In this document: positions 7,987 through 15,842 of the stretch, piece by piece
Layout: the number at the start of each line of letters is the position of its first letter
Numbering within the stretch: position 1 is the first letter of the stretch
DNA from: an uncultured Eubacteriales bacterium
Lineage (GTDB): Bacteria > Bacillota > Clostridia > Oscillospirales > CAG-272
DNA length: 64,000 nt
Direction of reading: 5' to 3'
NCBI GenBank assembly: GCA_934467415.1
Contig: CAKSLQ010000007.1
Coordinates: 1-64,000 of the forward strand
Notes under the pieces: generated by a model
The model's input: only the letters and a program-made list of their open reading frames with translations
Told to the model about the DNA's origin: nothing
Database searches by the model: none
Translations under genes and position numbers: made by a program

Positions 7987-8703
7987 TTATTTTTCACTTC
8001 TTTGCCGTGCGCGCACGCGGCGGCGGATGTCGGCGAGGTCGTGCAGCATCTTGAAGCTGTCGGAGAAGACGTGTACCTTGGAGGCGCGGTGGTTGACGAT
8101 CCGCACGGGAATTTCGCCGATGGAATAACCGAGCGAGACGGCGGTCATGATCGCCTCAAAGTCGAAGGCGAAGCCGTCGGTCTCGCAGCGGGAGAAGACC
8201 GCCTCGGCGGCCGCCGCCGAAAAGGCCTTGAAGCCGCACTGCGAGTCGCTGAGCCTGAAGCCGCCGACGGTGCAGAGCAGCTTGATATAGGCCTTGGAGG
8301 CCAGACGGCGCAGCGGGGTATACCCGGCGTAGCCGTCTTCGCCGATGCGGCGCGAGCCGATGATGACGTCGTAGTGATTTGACACGAACATGTCGTACAG
8401 ACGGCGGATCACGTCGGTGCCGTAGGCGAGGTCACAGTCGGTGAACAGGCGCACATCGCCCGCCGCCGCGAGCATCCCCTGCCGCACGGCGCAGCCCTTG
8501 CCGCGGTTCTTCGCATAGGAAATCACGCGCACATGCGGCAGGCCGCAGGTCTCGACGATCTCGCGCGAGCGGTCGGTCGAGCCGTCGTCCGAGAAGAGGA
8601 TCTCGTAGTCATCGAAGTGCGTCTGCATGTAGGCGTGCAGGGTCGCCAGCGTGGCGGGGAGGATGGCCTCCTCGTTGTACATCGGAATAATCAGACTGAA
8701 CAT
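7987..8703 (-). CDS. Family 2 glycosyltransferase (dolichyl-phosphate sugar synthase-like)
   Basis: This 238-residue GT-A glycosyltransferase begins MFSLIIPMYNEEAIL, typical of GT2 enzymes that move a sugar from a nucleotide donor to a polyprenyl phosphate. The donor and metal residues SDDGSTD and TDCDLAYG (DXD-like) are clear, as is the acceptor region SDSQCGFKAF. No transmembrane tail follows, so it is the short, soluble ALG5/DPM1-like form. Its ATG abuts the TAA of the upstream methyltransferase gene, with GGAAGG as the shared ribosome site, so the two are translationally coupled. The sugar is unknown. Confidence 0.85.
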   Translation of the reverse strand: MFSLIIPMYNEEAILPATLATLHAYMQTHFDDYEILFSDDGSTDRSREIVETCGLPHVRVISYAKNRGKGCAVRQGMLAAAGDVRLFTDCDLAYGTDVIRRLYDMFVSNHYDVIIGSRRIGEDGYAGYTPLRRLASKAYIKLLCTVGGFRLSDSQCGFKAFSAAAAEAVFSRCETDGFAFDFEAIMTAVSLGYSIGEIPVRIVNHRASKVHVFSDSFKMLHDLADIRRRVRARQRSEK

Positions 8704-9534
8704 TTAGCCTTCCTTTTTGTATACACGAAGTTCAAAGTCGAGCGTGACGGTCAGCGCATCGAGTGCGCCGAGGCGCGCGGCGCGCTCCTTTTGTGTCCGG
8801 TAGAAATAGGGTGTCATCGTAAAGAGCGGGTAGATGTCGCTTTTTGCGAGTTCGACGGTAAAGCGCAGATTCTCGGTGCGCAGCAGCGCGAGATTTTCCG
8901 GGTAGTCGCGGCGCGTGTCGTTCGGGATCACCGTATCGTAGAGCACGGACTTCAGCTCGGTGAGGTGGTCGCGCCCGGCGGCCGCCGTCAGGAGGATGCC
9001 GCCCGGTTTCAGCACGCGGAAGGTCTCCTCCGCGGCGATCGGGGCAAACACGCTCACCACGCAGTCGCAGGTGCCGCTCCCGAGCGGCAGGGCATAGACG
9101 CTCGCCGCCGTGTAGAGCAGCTTTTGCGCAAGGCCTGCGCGCTTTGCGCTCTTGCCCGCGAGGGCGAGCGCGTGTTTGGAGAGGTCGGCGCCGAGTACGG
9201 CGGCAAACCTTTCGCCGACGGCCTCGGTGTAATAGCCCTCGCCGCAGCCCGCATCGCACAGCAGGTCGAAGGAGGGCGCATAGGCCGCGGCCGAGCGCGT
9301 CAGTGCGGCGGCCAGCGGCGCGTAGCTGCCGCGCCGCAGAAATGCCTGCCGCGCCGCCGCCATTTCCGCGGTGTCGCCGCTCTGCGGAAGATGGGTGTTC
9401 AGGTTGACGTAGCCGGCGCGCGCCATGTCGTAGGTGTGCCGCCTTGCGCCCGCGCAGACGAGCGAATTGCCGCAGACGGCAAGCGCCTCGCCGCACAGGG
9501 GGCAGCGCAGCGCCGCGCCGAGCAGGTCATTCAC
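8704..9534 (-). CDS. RlmA-like 23S rRNA guanine-N1 methyltransferase
   Basis: The family methylates G745/G748 of 23S rRNA using SAM. The 276 residues open with a zinc ribbon (CPLCGEAL...CAGARRHTYDMARAGYVNL). A Rossmann methyltransferase domain follows with LLCDAGCGEGYYTEAV (SAM motif I) and VVSVFAPIAAEETFRVLKPG. GTG at 9534 is the start: AGGAGG lies 7 bases upstream and the zinc motif follows at once. It is the first gene of a two-gene operon with the GT2 gene and is divergent from feoA. In some bacteria homologues confer tylosin or mycinamicin resistance (TlrB), but housekeeping modification is more likely. Confidence 0.88.
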   Translation of the reverse strand: MNDLLGAALRCPLCGEALAVCGNSLVCAGARRHTYDMARAGYVNLNTHLPQSGDTAEMAAARQAFLRRGSYAPLAAALTRSAAAYAPSFDLLCDAGCGEGYYTEAVGERFAAVLGADLSKHALALAGKSAKRAGLAQKLLYTAASVYALPLGSGTCDCVVSVFAPIAAEETFRVLKPGGILLTAAAGRDHLTELKSVLYDTVIPNDTRRDYPENLALLRTENLRFTVELAKSDIYPLFTMTPYFYRTQKERAARLGALDALTVTLDFELRVYKKEG

Positions 9535-9578
9535 GAAAACCCCTCCTTTCCGCATGAAAATCCACATACCATCCTATT

Positions 9579-9607
9579 ATTATACATATCTTTAGGCAGC
9601 AATACAA
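9579..9607 (-). promoter_or_regulatory. Sigma-A promoter for the rlmA-GT2 operon
   Basis: Minus-strand TTGTAT and TATAAT are spaced 17 bases apart in the 100-base divergent spacer with feoA. Confidence 0.6.
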
Positions 9608-9634
9608 GACTTTTTCGGAAAAGAGTGACGAAAT

Positions 9635-9904
9635 ATGCGCATATCCGAGCTTTTGCGCGGCGACCGATGCCGTATTGCCGCGCTGCCGTCCGACGCCGCG
9701 CGCCGTCGGTATCTTGAGAGCCTCGGCCTCGTGCGCGGCGCGTCGGTCGAGGTGGTTTTTGCCGCGCGGTACGGGTGCGTCGTGCGCGTGTCCGGCGTGC
9801 GGATCGCAATGAGCCGCCGCGCGGCGGCAGGAGTGGAGGTGAGCGGGACTGACAGAGCTGATTCTGTGCGGCAATCCCAATTCGGGCAAAAGCACGCTGT
9901 TTAA
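9635..9904 (+). CDS. feoA: FeoA family protein
   Basis: FeoA is a small SH3-like cytosolic partner of the ferrous-iron transporter FeoB. The 89 residues include MRISELLRGDRCRIAALP, the characteristic R..YLESLGLVRGASVEV turn and the closing VVRVSGVRIAMSRRAA strand. Typical FeoA proteins end near residue 70-75. Here the frame runs on through about 18 atypical residues into the first 56 bases of feoB. That overlap is unusual and may reflect a real overlap or a lost stop codon: in the next frame a TGA sits at 9840-9842, exactly where FeoA proteins usually end. Confidence 0.85.
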   Translation: MRISELLRGDRCRIAALPSDAARRRYLESLGLVRGASVEVVFAARYGCVVRVSGVRIAMSRRAAAGVEVSGTDRADSVRQSQFGQKHAV

Positions 9905-11576
9905 CCGCCTGTGCGGCGCGCATCGGCGCACGGGCAACTTCGCCGGGGTGAGCGTCGATGCGGCGGCGGGGCGGTTCGCGCACGGCGGGGAAGTCTATAC
10001 GGCGGTCGATCTGCCCGGCCTGTATGCGCTCACGCCGCACAGCGCGGACGAGCGCGCCGCCGTCGAGGCGCTGATGCGGAGCGGCGGCGTGATCGTGCAG
10101 GTCGCGGAGGCCGCCGCGCTTGAGCGCAGCCTGCACCTTGCGGCCGAGCTGGCGGCGCTCCGCCGCCCGATGGTGCTGGCGCTGAACATGGCGGATGAGC
10201 TGGAAAAGCGCGGTGTGCGGATCGACCTTTGCGCACTCACGCGCACAACCGGCATCCCCGCCGTTTTGATCTCGGCACGGCGCGGAGAGGGCATTGACGC
10301 CCTGCTTGCCGCCGCACGGCACGCGCCGATCCCGCAGGGCGGGTTCAATCCGCGCGCGGCTGCCGCCGCGGCGATCGTCTCGACGCGGAAAGAGAGCCGG
10401 GACGACCGGATCGACCGCATTGTCCTGCGCCCCGCCGTCGGGCTTCCGCTTGCGTTTTTACTGGTTGCCGCCCTGCTGCTTCTGTCGTTCGGCGGCGTCG
10501 GCGCCCGGCTGAAAGCGGGATTTGACGCGCTGCTCGATGCCTGCATCCGCGCGCCGCTCGCGGTATGCTGTGCGCGCTTTGCGGTGCAGCCGATGCTCGC
10601 CTCCTTTTTGCTGGACGGTGTGTGCGCGGGTGTGCTCGGTGTGCTCGGCTTTTTGCCGCAGGTCGCGCTCTTGTTTCTCAGTCTGTCGATATTCGAAGAC
10701 AGCGGACTCGCCGCGCGCATGGCTTTTCTCTGCGATCCGCTGCTTGCGCGCTTCGGCCTTTCGGGGCGGGCGTTCTTCCCGCTCTGCGTCGGCTTCGGCT
10801 GCACCGTCCCCGCCGTGATGGCGGCGCGCATCGCTTCGCCGCGGGAGCGGCGCATCCTGTATTTTTGCCTGCCGTTTGTCTGCTGCCCGGCGCGCGTGCC
10901 CGTTTTCGCACTCATCACGGCCGCGCTCTTTCCCGCGGCGGGCTTTTTCCCGATCTTCCTCCTCTATACGGGCGGCTTTGCGGCGGCGCTGCTCGGCGCC
11001 GCGCTGCTGTCGCGCGCCGGTGCGGATGCACCCGACGCCTTTGCCCTGGAGCTGCCGCCCTACCGTCTGCCGCATCTGCGCACACTGCTTGCCGCCGTGG
11101 GGGAAAAATGCCGCGACTTCACCGTCCGCGCCGGGACGCTGATTTTTCTCGCTTCGGCGGCGGTCTGGCTGCTGGAGCATCTCGGCTTCGGCGGCTTTAC
11201 GACCGTCCCGGAGGACAGCCTGCTGTACGGGATCGGCCGTCTGCTTGCAAGGGTGTTTGCGCCGCTCGGCTTCGGCAATGCGACGGCGGCGTCCGCGCTG
11301 CTGCTCGGCTTCTTCGCCAAGGAGACCATTCTTTCCACGTTCGGCGTGCTGGCCGGCGGCCTTTCGGCAGACGGCGCGGTGCGCGCGCTGTTCACGCCCG
11401 CCTCGGCGGCGGCATTTCTGGTCTTCTCGCTGCTGTATACGCCCTGCGCCGCCACGGTCGCGGTACTCCGCCGTGAATGCGGTGCACGGCGGACGGCCGC
11501 CGTCATCGGCTTTGACCTCGCCGTCGCCTACGCCGCCGCATGGTTGACCTATACGGTTGCAAAGTTGTTTGCATAA
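9849..11576 (+). CDS. feoB: Ferrous iron transporter FeoB, apparent CTG start
   Basis: FeoB imports Fe(II) through the membrane and carries an N-terminal GTPase domain. From 9849 the protein is 575 residues, a compact form. G1 is GNPNSGKS (about residues 8-15), G2 lies in TGNFAGVSVD, G3 is DLPGLYAL and G4 is NMAD. Many hydrophobic helices with the gate motifs follow. There is no ATG, GTG or TTG between the in-frame stop at 9840-9842 and G1. CTG at 9849 follows GGAGGT by 8 bases and gives the family-typical TELILCGNPNSGKS. The next ATG-type start would delete the G1 loop. A terminator follows directly. Confidence 0.88.
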   Translation: MTELILCGNPNSGKSTLFNRLCGAHRRTGNFAGVSVDAAAGRFAHGGEVYTAVDLPGLYALTPHSADERAAVEALMRSGGVIVQVAEAAALERSLHLAAELAALRRPMVLALNMADELEKRGVRIDLCALTRTTGIPAVLISARRGEGIDALLAAARHAPIPQGGFNPRAAAAAAIVSTRKESRDDRIDRIVLRPAVGLPLAFLLVAALLLLSFGGVGARLKAGFDALLDACIRAPLAVCCARFAVQPMLASFLLDGVCAGVLGVLGFLPQVALLFLSLSIFEDSGLAARMAFLCDPLLARFGLSGRAFFPLCVGFGCTVPAVMAARIASPRERRILYFCLPFVCCPARVPVFALITAALFPAAGFFPIFLLYTGGFAAALLGAALLSRAGADAPDAFALELPPYRLPHLRTLLAAVGEKCRDFTVRAGTLIFLASAAVWLLEHLGFGGFTTVPEDSLLYGIGRLLARVFAPLGFGNATAASALLLGFFAKETILSTFGVLAGGLSADGAVRALFTPASAAAFLVFSLLYTPCAATVAVLRRECGARRTAAVIGFDLAVAYAAAWLTYTVAKLFA

Positions 11577-11611
11577 AAAAAGCGGACTGCCGTCGGCAGT
11601 CCGCTTTTTTG
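11574..11611 (+). terminator. Terminator of feoAB
   Basis: The perfect stem AAGCGGACTGCC/GGCAGTCCGCTT ends in a T run and overlaps the feoB stop codon region. Confidence 0.88.
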
Positions 11612-11677
11612 AGGTCGGGTCAGAACCGCAAGGCGCGGCGGAAGCAAGCCCTGTCGCGCAATGCGTTTGCATTCCCC

Positions 11678-12613
11678 TCAATCCCTGTACAGCGCGTTGT
11701 AGATTTTGAGAAACTTTTCGTCGCGGTCGCGGAGCGCCTCGGCGTCCCTGCCGTCCGCATAATCGTAAAAGCCCTTGCCGCTCTTGACGCCGAACTCGCC
11801 GCGCTTGTAGTGGTCGTCCAGCAGCTTCTGCACATCGGTTGCATTGCACAGCTCGGCGTTCAGGTAGGACGCGATGTGGTGGAAGGTGTCGATGCCGCCG
11901 AAATCCACGACCTCAAACGGGCCGAACGCCGCATAACGGAAGCCGAGGCCGTATTTCATGCAGGCGTCCACGTCCGCGACGTCGGCGATGCCGTCCTCGA
12001 CCAGTGAGATGCACTCGCGGAGGATGGCAAGCTGAATCCGGTTGAGGATAAAGCCGGGGACGTCCTTTTTGCAGACGGTGGTCTTCTTGCCGACGGCGTG
12101 TGCCAGCGCGATGACCGCCTCGGTGGAGGCGTCGTCGGTCTCGCTGCCGCGGATGATCTCGATGCAGGGGATCAGATGCGCCGGGTTCATCCAGTGCATC
12201 CCGAGAAAGCGATGCTTGCCCGCGATATTCACGGCGATGCTGTCGATGGACAGCCCCGACGTGTTGGTGGTGAGGATCGCCCCGGGGCGGACGAGGCACG
12301 AGAGCTTCGCCCAGAATTCCTGCTTGACGTCCAGCTTTTCGATGATGCTCTCGATGATGATGTCGCGGTCGGCAAGCGCGTCAAGCTCGCTTGTGAAGCG
12401 GAGCGCGGCGAGCGTCTGCGCAGCCTCGGCCGCGGTCACCTCGCCCGCCTCGACCTGCGCCGCCTGGTTCAGTTCCACCAGCCGTCTGCCTTTTTCCAGC
12501 GCCGATTCAAACGCGTCGTAGACCACGACGTCGTAGCCGCGGCGTGCAAAAATCTGTGACATGCTGGCACCCATCAGGCCCGCGCCCGCAATGCCGATCT
12601 TTCTGATCTCCAT
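11678..12613 (-). CDS. 3-hydroxyacyl-CoA dehydrogenase (HbdA-like)
   Basis: This 311-residue NAD-dependent dehydrogenase is of the 3-hydroxybutyryl-CoA dehydrogenase family. The Rossmann loop is GIAGAGLMGASM near the start. NTSGLSI, GMHWMNPAH and the C-terminal-domain stretch DVPGFILNRI carry the catalytic Ser-His-Asn set. It is slightly longer than Clostridium Hbd (about 282) because of an extra helical C-terminus. No crotonase, thiolase or butyryl-CoA dehydrogenase genes are adjacent, so a butyrate-pathway role cannot be assigned from context. The start has GGAGG 7 bases upstream. Related lactate/gulonate-type 3-hydroxyacid dehydrogenases are an alternative. Confidence 0.85.
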   Translation of the reverse strand: MEIRKIGIAGAGLMGASMSQIFARRGYDVVVYDAFESALEKGRRLVELNQAAQVEAGEVTAAEAAQTLAALRFTSELDALADRDIIIESIIEKLDVKQEFWAKLSCLVRPGAILTTNTSGLSIDSIAVNIAGKHRFLGMHWMNPAHLIPCIEIIRGSETDDASTEAVIALAHAVGKKTTVCKKDVPGFILNRIQLAILRECISLVEDGIADVADVDACMKYGLGFRYAAFGPFEVVDFGGIDTFHHIASYLNAELCNATDVQKLLDDHYKRGEFGVKSGKGFYDYADGRDAEALRDRDEKFLKIYNALYRD

Positions 12614-12728
12614 GGTTCAACCTCCGAAAAACGTATTTACCTTTCATTATAGGCTGCCGCGCGGGCGGCGTAAATGCAAAAAATGACCGCATTTTCCCTT
12701 TTCGCTGATGTTTTCCGCGCACTGCCTC

Positions 12729-12757
12729 TTGCAAAGTGCGCGCGGATGTGCTATGAT
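12729..12757 (+). promoter_or_regulatory. Sigma-A promoter for asnA
   Basis: TTGCAA and TATGAT are separated by 17 bases, about 34 bases upstream of the asnA start. Confidence 0.65.
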
Positions 12758-12790
12758 AAGGCCAGTTTTTCGGCATCGGAGTGTAGAAGA

Positions 12791-13798
12791 ATGCAGAACA
12801 TGATTTTTCCCGCGGGCTACAGACCCGTGCTGGACATTTTCGAGACGCAGCGCGCCATCAAGATCGTCAAGGATACCTTTGAGCGCGTGCTGGCGGCGGC
12901 GCTCAACCTGGAGCGCGTCACCGCGCCGGTCATCGTCCGCGCCGACAGCGGCATCAACGATGATCTGAACGGCGTGGAGCGCAAGGTTCACTTTACGATG
13001 AAGGAGATCGGCGGCGAGGCCGAGGTCGTGCAGTCGCTGGCCAAGTGGAAGCGCATGGCGCTGATGCGCTACAACTTCCGCGTCGGCAAGGGGCTTTACA
13101 CCGATATGAGCGCGATCCGCCGCGATGACGACGCGGACAATCTGCATTCCATCTATGTGGATCAGTGGGACTGGGAGAAGATCATCACGCGCGACCAGCG
13201 CACTGCGGATTATCTCCGCGCCACCGTCACCTCGATCGTCCGCGCCATCTGCGCAACGCATCTGACCGTCAAGGCGAGCTACCCGCAGCTGACGCACATG
13301 ACCTGCGAGACCCCGTTCTTCATCACGTCGCAGGAGCTGGCCGACCTCTATCCCGACCTTGACCCGCATGCGCGCGAAAACCGCATCACGCGGGAGCACA
13401 GGACCGTCTTCATCATGCAGATCGGCGGCAGGCTCCGCGACGGCTCGCGCCACGACGGCCGTGCGCCCGACTATGATGACTGGTCGCTCAACGGCGACCT
13501 GCTCATGTGGAGCGACGTGCTGAACTGCGCGATCGAGCTGAGCTCGATGGGCATCCGCGTGGACGAGAAGTCGCTGGCGGCACAGCTGGCGGCCGCCGGA
13601 TGTGAGGACAGAATGAAGTATGCCTACCATCAGATGATTGCAGACGGCACGCTGCCGCTGACCGTCGGCGGCGGTATCGGGCAGTCCCGCCTCTGTATGC
13701 TGATGCTGGAAAAGGCGCACATCGGCGAGGTGCAGTCCTCGGTCTGGCCGGAGGCGATGGAGAAAGATTGCGCCGGAGCGGGCATTATCCTACTGTAA
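12791..13798 (+). CDS. asnA: Aspartate-ammonia ligase
   Basis: AsnA makes asparagine from aspartate, ammonia and ATP through an aspartyl-adenylate. The 335 residues match the E. coli enzyme length (330). The fold is related to class II aminoacyl-tRNA synthetases. Recognisable stretches are KVHFTMKEIGGEAEVVQSLAKWKR, RADSGINDDLNG and YTDMSAIRRDD. The C-terminus is also typical, with GGGIGQSRLCM, the class II motif 3 arginine. The start at 12791 is chosen because a sigma-A promoter lies just upstream and the encoded N-terminus aligns with the family. Nine bases in, a second ATG (12800) could also serve. No obvious terminator follows before the met promoter. Confidence 0.95.
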   Translation: MQNMIFPAGYRPVLDIFETQRAIKIVKDTFERVLAAALNLERVTAPVIVRADSGINDDLNGVERKVHFTMKEIGGEAEVVQSLAKWKRMALMRYNFRVGKGLYTDMSAIRRDDDADNLHSIYVDQWDWEKIITRDQRTADYLRATVTSIVRAICATHLTVKASYPQLTHMTCETPFFITSQELADLYPDLDPHARENRITREHRTVFIMQIGGRLRDGSRHDGRAPDYDDWSLNGDLLMWSDVLNCAIELSSMGIRVDEKSLAAQLAAAGCEDRMKYAYHQMIADGTLPLTVGGGIGQSRLCMLMLEKAHIGEVQSSVWPEAMEKDCAGAGIILL

Positions 13799-13886
13799 AT
13801 GTAGGTTAACCCGCACAAAAAAAGGCGTGTCTCATGCCGCATTTTGCCGCAAAACACCGTAATTTCACCAATGTGCGAATTTTCTA

Positions 13887-13915
13887 TTGACATTTTGCGG
13901 CGGCGGGCGTATAAT
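13887..13915 (+). promoter_or_regulatory. Perfect sigma-A promoter for the met leader-metNIQ operon
   Basis: Exact consensus TTGACA (13887-13892) and TATAAT (13910-13915) lie 17 bases apart. Transcription would begin near 13922, about 25 bases before the leader peptide start codon. Confidence 0.9.
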
Positions 13916-13946
13916 CGACACATCAACAAAGAAACGGAGAAAAACA

Positions 13947-14027
13947 ATGCTTGGTTATTTTGCAATGGCTATGATGTGCATGTGCATGGGCATGATGTCT
14001 ATGCGCAGCCTTTGTCGTGCAAAATAA
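13947..14027 (+). CDS. Methionine-rich leader peptide upstream of metNIQ
   Basis: A 26-codon frame starts at ATG 13947, 6 bases after GGAGA, and ends at TAA 14025-14027. It holds nine methionines (positions 1, 7, 9, 10, 12, 14, 16, 17, 19) and three cysteines; the first seven residues are MLGYFAM. It lies directly between a perfect promoter and an intrinsic terminator that precedes metN. This is the layout of a leader-peptide attenuator, in which ribosome stalling on scarce Met codons would permit read-through into the methionine transporter. The frame, ribosome site and hairpin are seen; the control mechanism is inferred. An alternative is a small functional Met/Cys-rich (metal-binding) peptide. 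Confidence 0.75.
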   Translation: MLGYFAMAMMCMCMGMMSMRSLCRAK

Positions 14028-14058
14028 ATCTCGCGGTTATTCTTTTTCTGTGTATGTA

Positions 14059-14091
14059 AAGCGGAAAGCCGAGAGGTTTTCCGCTTCTTTT
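14059..14091 (+). terminator. Intrinsic terminator (candidate attenuator) before metN
   Basis: A 12-bp stem AAGCGGAAAGCC/GGTTTTCCGCTT (one G-T pair) with GAGA loop is followed by CTTTTT. It sits 31 bases after the leader peptide stop and 33 bases before metN, so it must be bypassed for the operon to be expressed. By eye I found only one weak competing pairing (14008-14013 with 14072-14077), so the antiterminator is not established. Confidence 0.85.
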
Positions 14092-14123
14092 TATAAAAAT
14101 CGCAGTCTGTGAAAGGAACGGCT

Positions 14124-15131
14124 ATGATCGAGATCCGAAATCTGGCGAAGACCTATCACGGTGCCGCAGGTGACTTCACGGCGGTGAAGAACATCAACCT
14201 GACGATTCAGGACGGTGACATCTTCGGTATCATCGGACTTTCCGGTGCAGGGAAGTCTACCCTTGTGCGATGCATCAATCTGTTGGAGCTTCCCACCGAG
14301 GGCGACGTGCTGGTGGACGGCAAGTCGATGCTCTCGCTCTCAAGACGCGAGCTGCTCGCGGCGCGGCAGAAGATCGGGATGATCTTCCAGGGCTTCAACC
14401 TGCTTGCCCAGCGCACCGCGCTTGACAATATCACCTACCCGCTCGAGATCGCCGGGGTCAAACGGCCGCAGGCAATCAAGCGGGCACGGGAGCTGCTGGA
14501 TATGGTCGGCCTCGCCGACAAAGAAAAATCTTATCCGTCTCAGCTTTCCGGCGGGCAGAAGCAGCGCGTTGCCATTGCCCGCGCCCTTGCCACCGAGCCG
14601 CATGTGCTGCTCTGTGACGAGGCGACCAGCGCCCTCGACCCGACGACCACCGTGCAGATCCTCGATCTGCTGCGGGAGATCAACCAGCGCCTCGGCGTCA
14701 CGATCGTGGTCATCACGCACGAGATGCGCGTCATTGAAAAGATCTGCAACCGCGTGGCTGTCATCGACGCCTCCGAGATTGCCGAGGAGGGGCTTGTCAG
14801 CGAGGTCTTTCTCCGGCCGAAATCGGCGATCGCCCGCCGGCTGATTATGCCGCAGGGCGGCGAGGGTATCGAGAGCGTGCTCGGCTCGCGCTGCATCCGC
14901 GTGACCTTCGACGGCAGCGACACGGCCGAGCCGATCATCTCCAAGATGACGATGGAGTGCCGCGCGGCGGTCAACATCGTCTTCGCAAACACAAAGTCCC
15001 TCGGCGGCAAGGTGTACGGGCAGATGGTGCTCCAGCTCCCCGCCGATGAAAGTGCGCAGGCGCGTGTGCTGGACTACATGCAGCACACGGGGCTTGCATT
15101 CTCCGAGGAGGTGTATACGGATGGCAACTGA
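14124..15131 (+). CDS. metN: Methionine ABC transporter ATP-binding protein MetN
   Basis: MetN energises import of methionine through MetI with MetQ as the binding lipoprotein. The 335 residues contain Walker A GLSGAGKST, Q-loop MIFQGFNLL, signature LSGGQKQR, Walker B VLLCDEATSALD and the switch H in VVITHEM. A C-terminal NIL (ACT-like) regulatory domain occupies roughly residues 255-335. In E. coli that domain binds methionine and inhibits transport. The start at 14124 has AAAGGA 6 bases upstream. The gene overlaps metI by 11 bases, indicating tight coupling. The operon is preceded by the Met-rich leader and terminator. Confidence 0.96.
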   Translation: MIEIRNLAKTYHGAAGDFTAVKNINLTIQDGDIFGIIGLSGAGKSTLVRCINLLELPTEGDVLVDGKSMLSLSRRELLAARQKIGMIFQGFNLLAQRTALDNITYPLEIAGVKRPQAIKRARELLDMVGLADKEKSYPSQLSGGQKQRVAIARALATEPHVLLCDEATSALDPTTTVQILDLLREINQRLGVTIVVITHEMRVIEKICNRVAVIDASEIAEEGLVSEVFLRPKSAIARRLIMPQGGEGIESVLGSRCIRVTFDGSDTAEPIISKMTMECRAAVNIVFANTKSLGGKVYGQMVLQLPADESAQARVLDYMQHTGLAFSEEVYTDGN

Positions 15132-15786
15132 ACAGCTCATTCAGATGCTCACGCAGGGCGTGTGGGATACGCTCTATGTCACGGTCGTGTCCACGCTGCT
15201 CGCCTATGTCATCGGCATCCCGCTCGGCGTCCTGCTGTACGGCACAACCTCCGGCAGCCTCTTCCCGAACAAGGCTGTCAACACGGTCGTTGGCGTGATT
15301 GTCAACGTCCTGCGCTCGATCCCGTTCATCATCCTCCTGATCCTGACGCAGCCGGTCGCCAAGGCGATGGTCGGCAGCAAGCTCGGCAACAAGGCGTTCA
15401 TCGTGTATCTGGTGATCGCGGCAGCCCCCTTTGTGGCCCGCATGATCGAGTCCTCGCTCCGCGAGGTGGACGGCGGCGTCATTGAGGCGGCGCAGTCGAT
15501 GGGGTCGAACAACTTTCAGATCATCTGCAAGGTGCTCATCCCCGAGGCCAAGCCGTCGCTGCTCGTCGGCTCGGCGATCGCCATCACCACCATTCTCGGC
15601 TACACCCCGATGACCTACCTTGTCGGCGGCGGCGGCCTCGGTCAGCTGGCCATTCAGTACGGCATTTACCGCTCCAATTCGACCATGATGTACGCCGCAT
15701 CGCTGCTCATTATCCTGCTGGTGCAGATCATGCAGGAGGTACTCAGCGCCGTCGCCAAGAAGAGCGACAAGCGCATCCGCAAATAA
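15121..15786 (+). CDS. metI: Methionine ABC transporter permease MetI
   Basis: This 221-residue membrane permease forms the channel of the methionine importer. Five to six hydrophobic segments are apparent, and the coupling-helix region for MetN contact reads AAPFVARMIESSLREVDGG. GYTPMTYLVGGGGLGQLAIQYG near the C-terminus is strongly conserved in MetI. The start ATG at 15121 overlaps the metN end by 11 bases; an upstream in-frame ATG inside metN would extend the protein artificially. The metQ gene follows 56 bases later behind its own strong ribosome site. Confidence 0.95.
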   Translation: MATEQLIQMLTQGVWDTLYVTVVSTLLAYVIGIPLGVLLYGTTSGSLFPNKAVNTVVGVIVNVLRSIPFIILLILTQPVAKAMVGSKLGNKAFIVYLVIAAAPFVARMIESSLREVDGGVIEAAQSMGSNNFQIICKVLIPEAKPSLLVGSAIAITTILGYTPMTYLVGGGGLGQLAIQYGIYRSNSTMMYAASLLIILLVQIMQEVLSAVAKKSDKRIRK

Positions 15787-15842
15787 GCGCACACACCCAT
15801 TCACATAAAAAACAAAAAACTACTTTTAAGGAGACCAAAACC

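Noticed and set aside
13844..14059. 71-codon frame overlapping the met leader
   Set aside because: Different frame from the Met-rich leader, starts upstream of the promoter -10 element and has no ribosome site.
13799..14123. SAM riboswitch or Met T-box before metNIQ
   Set aside because: No S-box core, AGAGAG or TGGN T-box motif is visible; the leader is short and peptide-coding.
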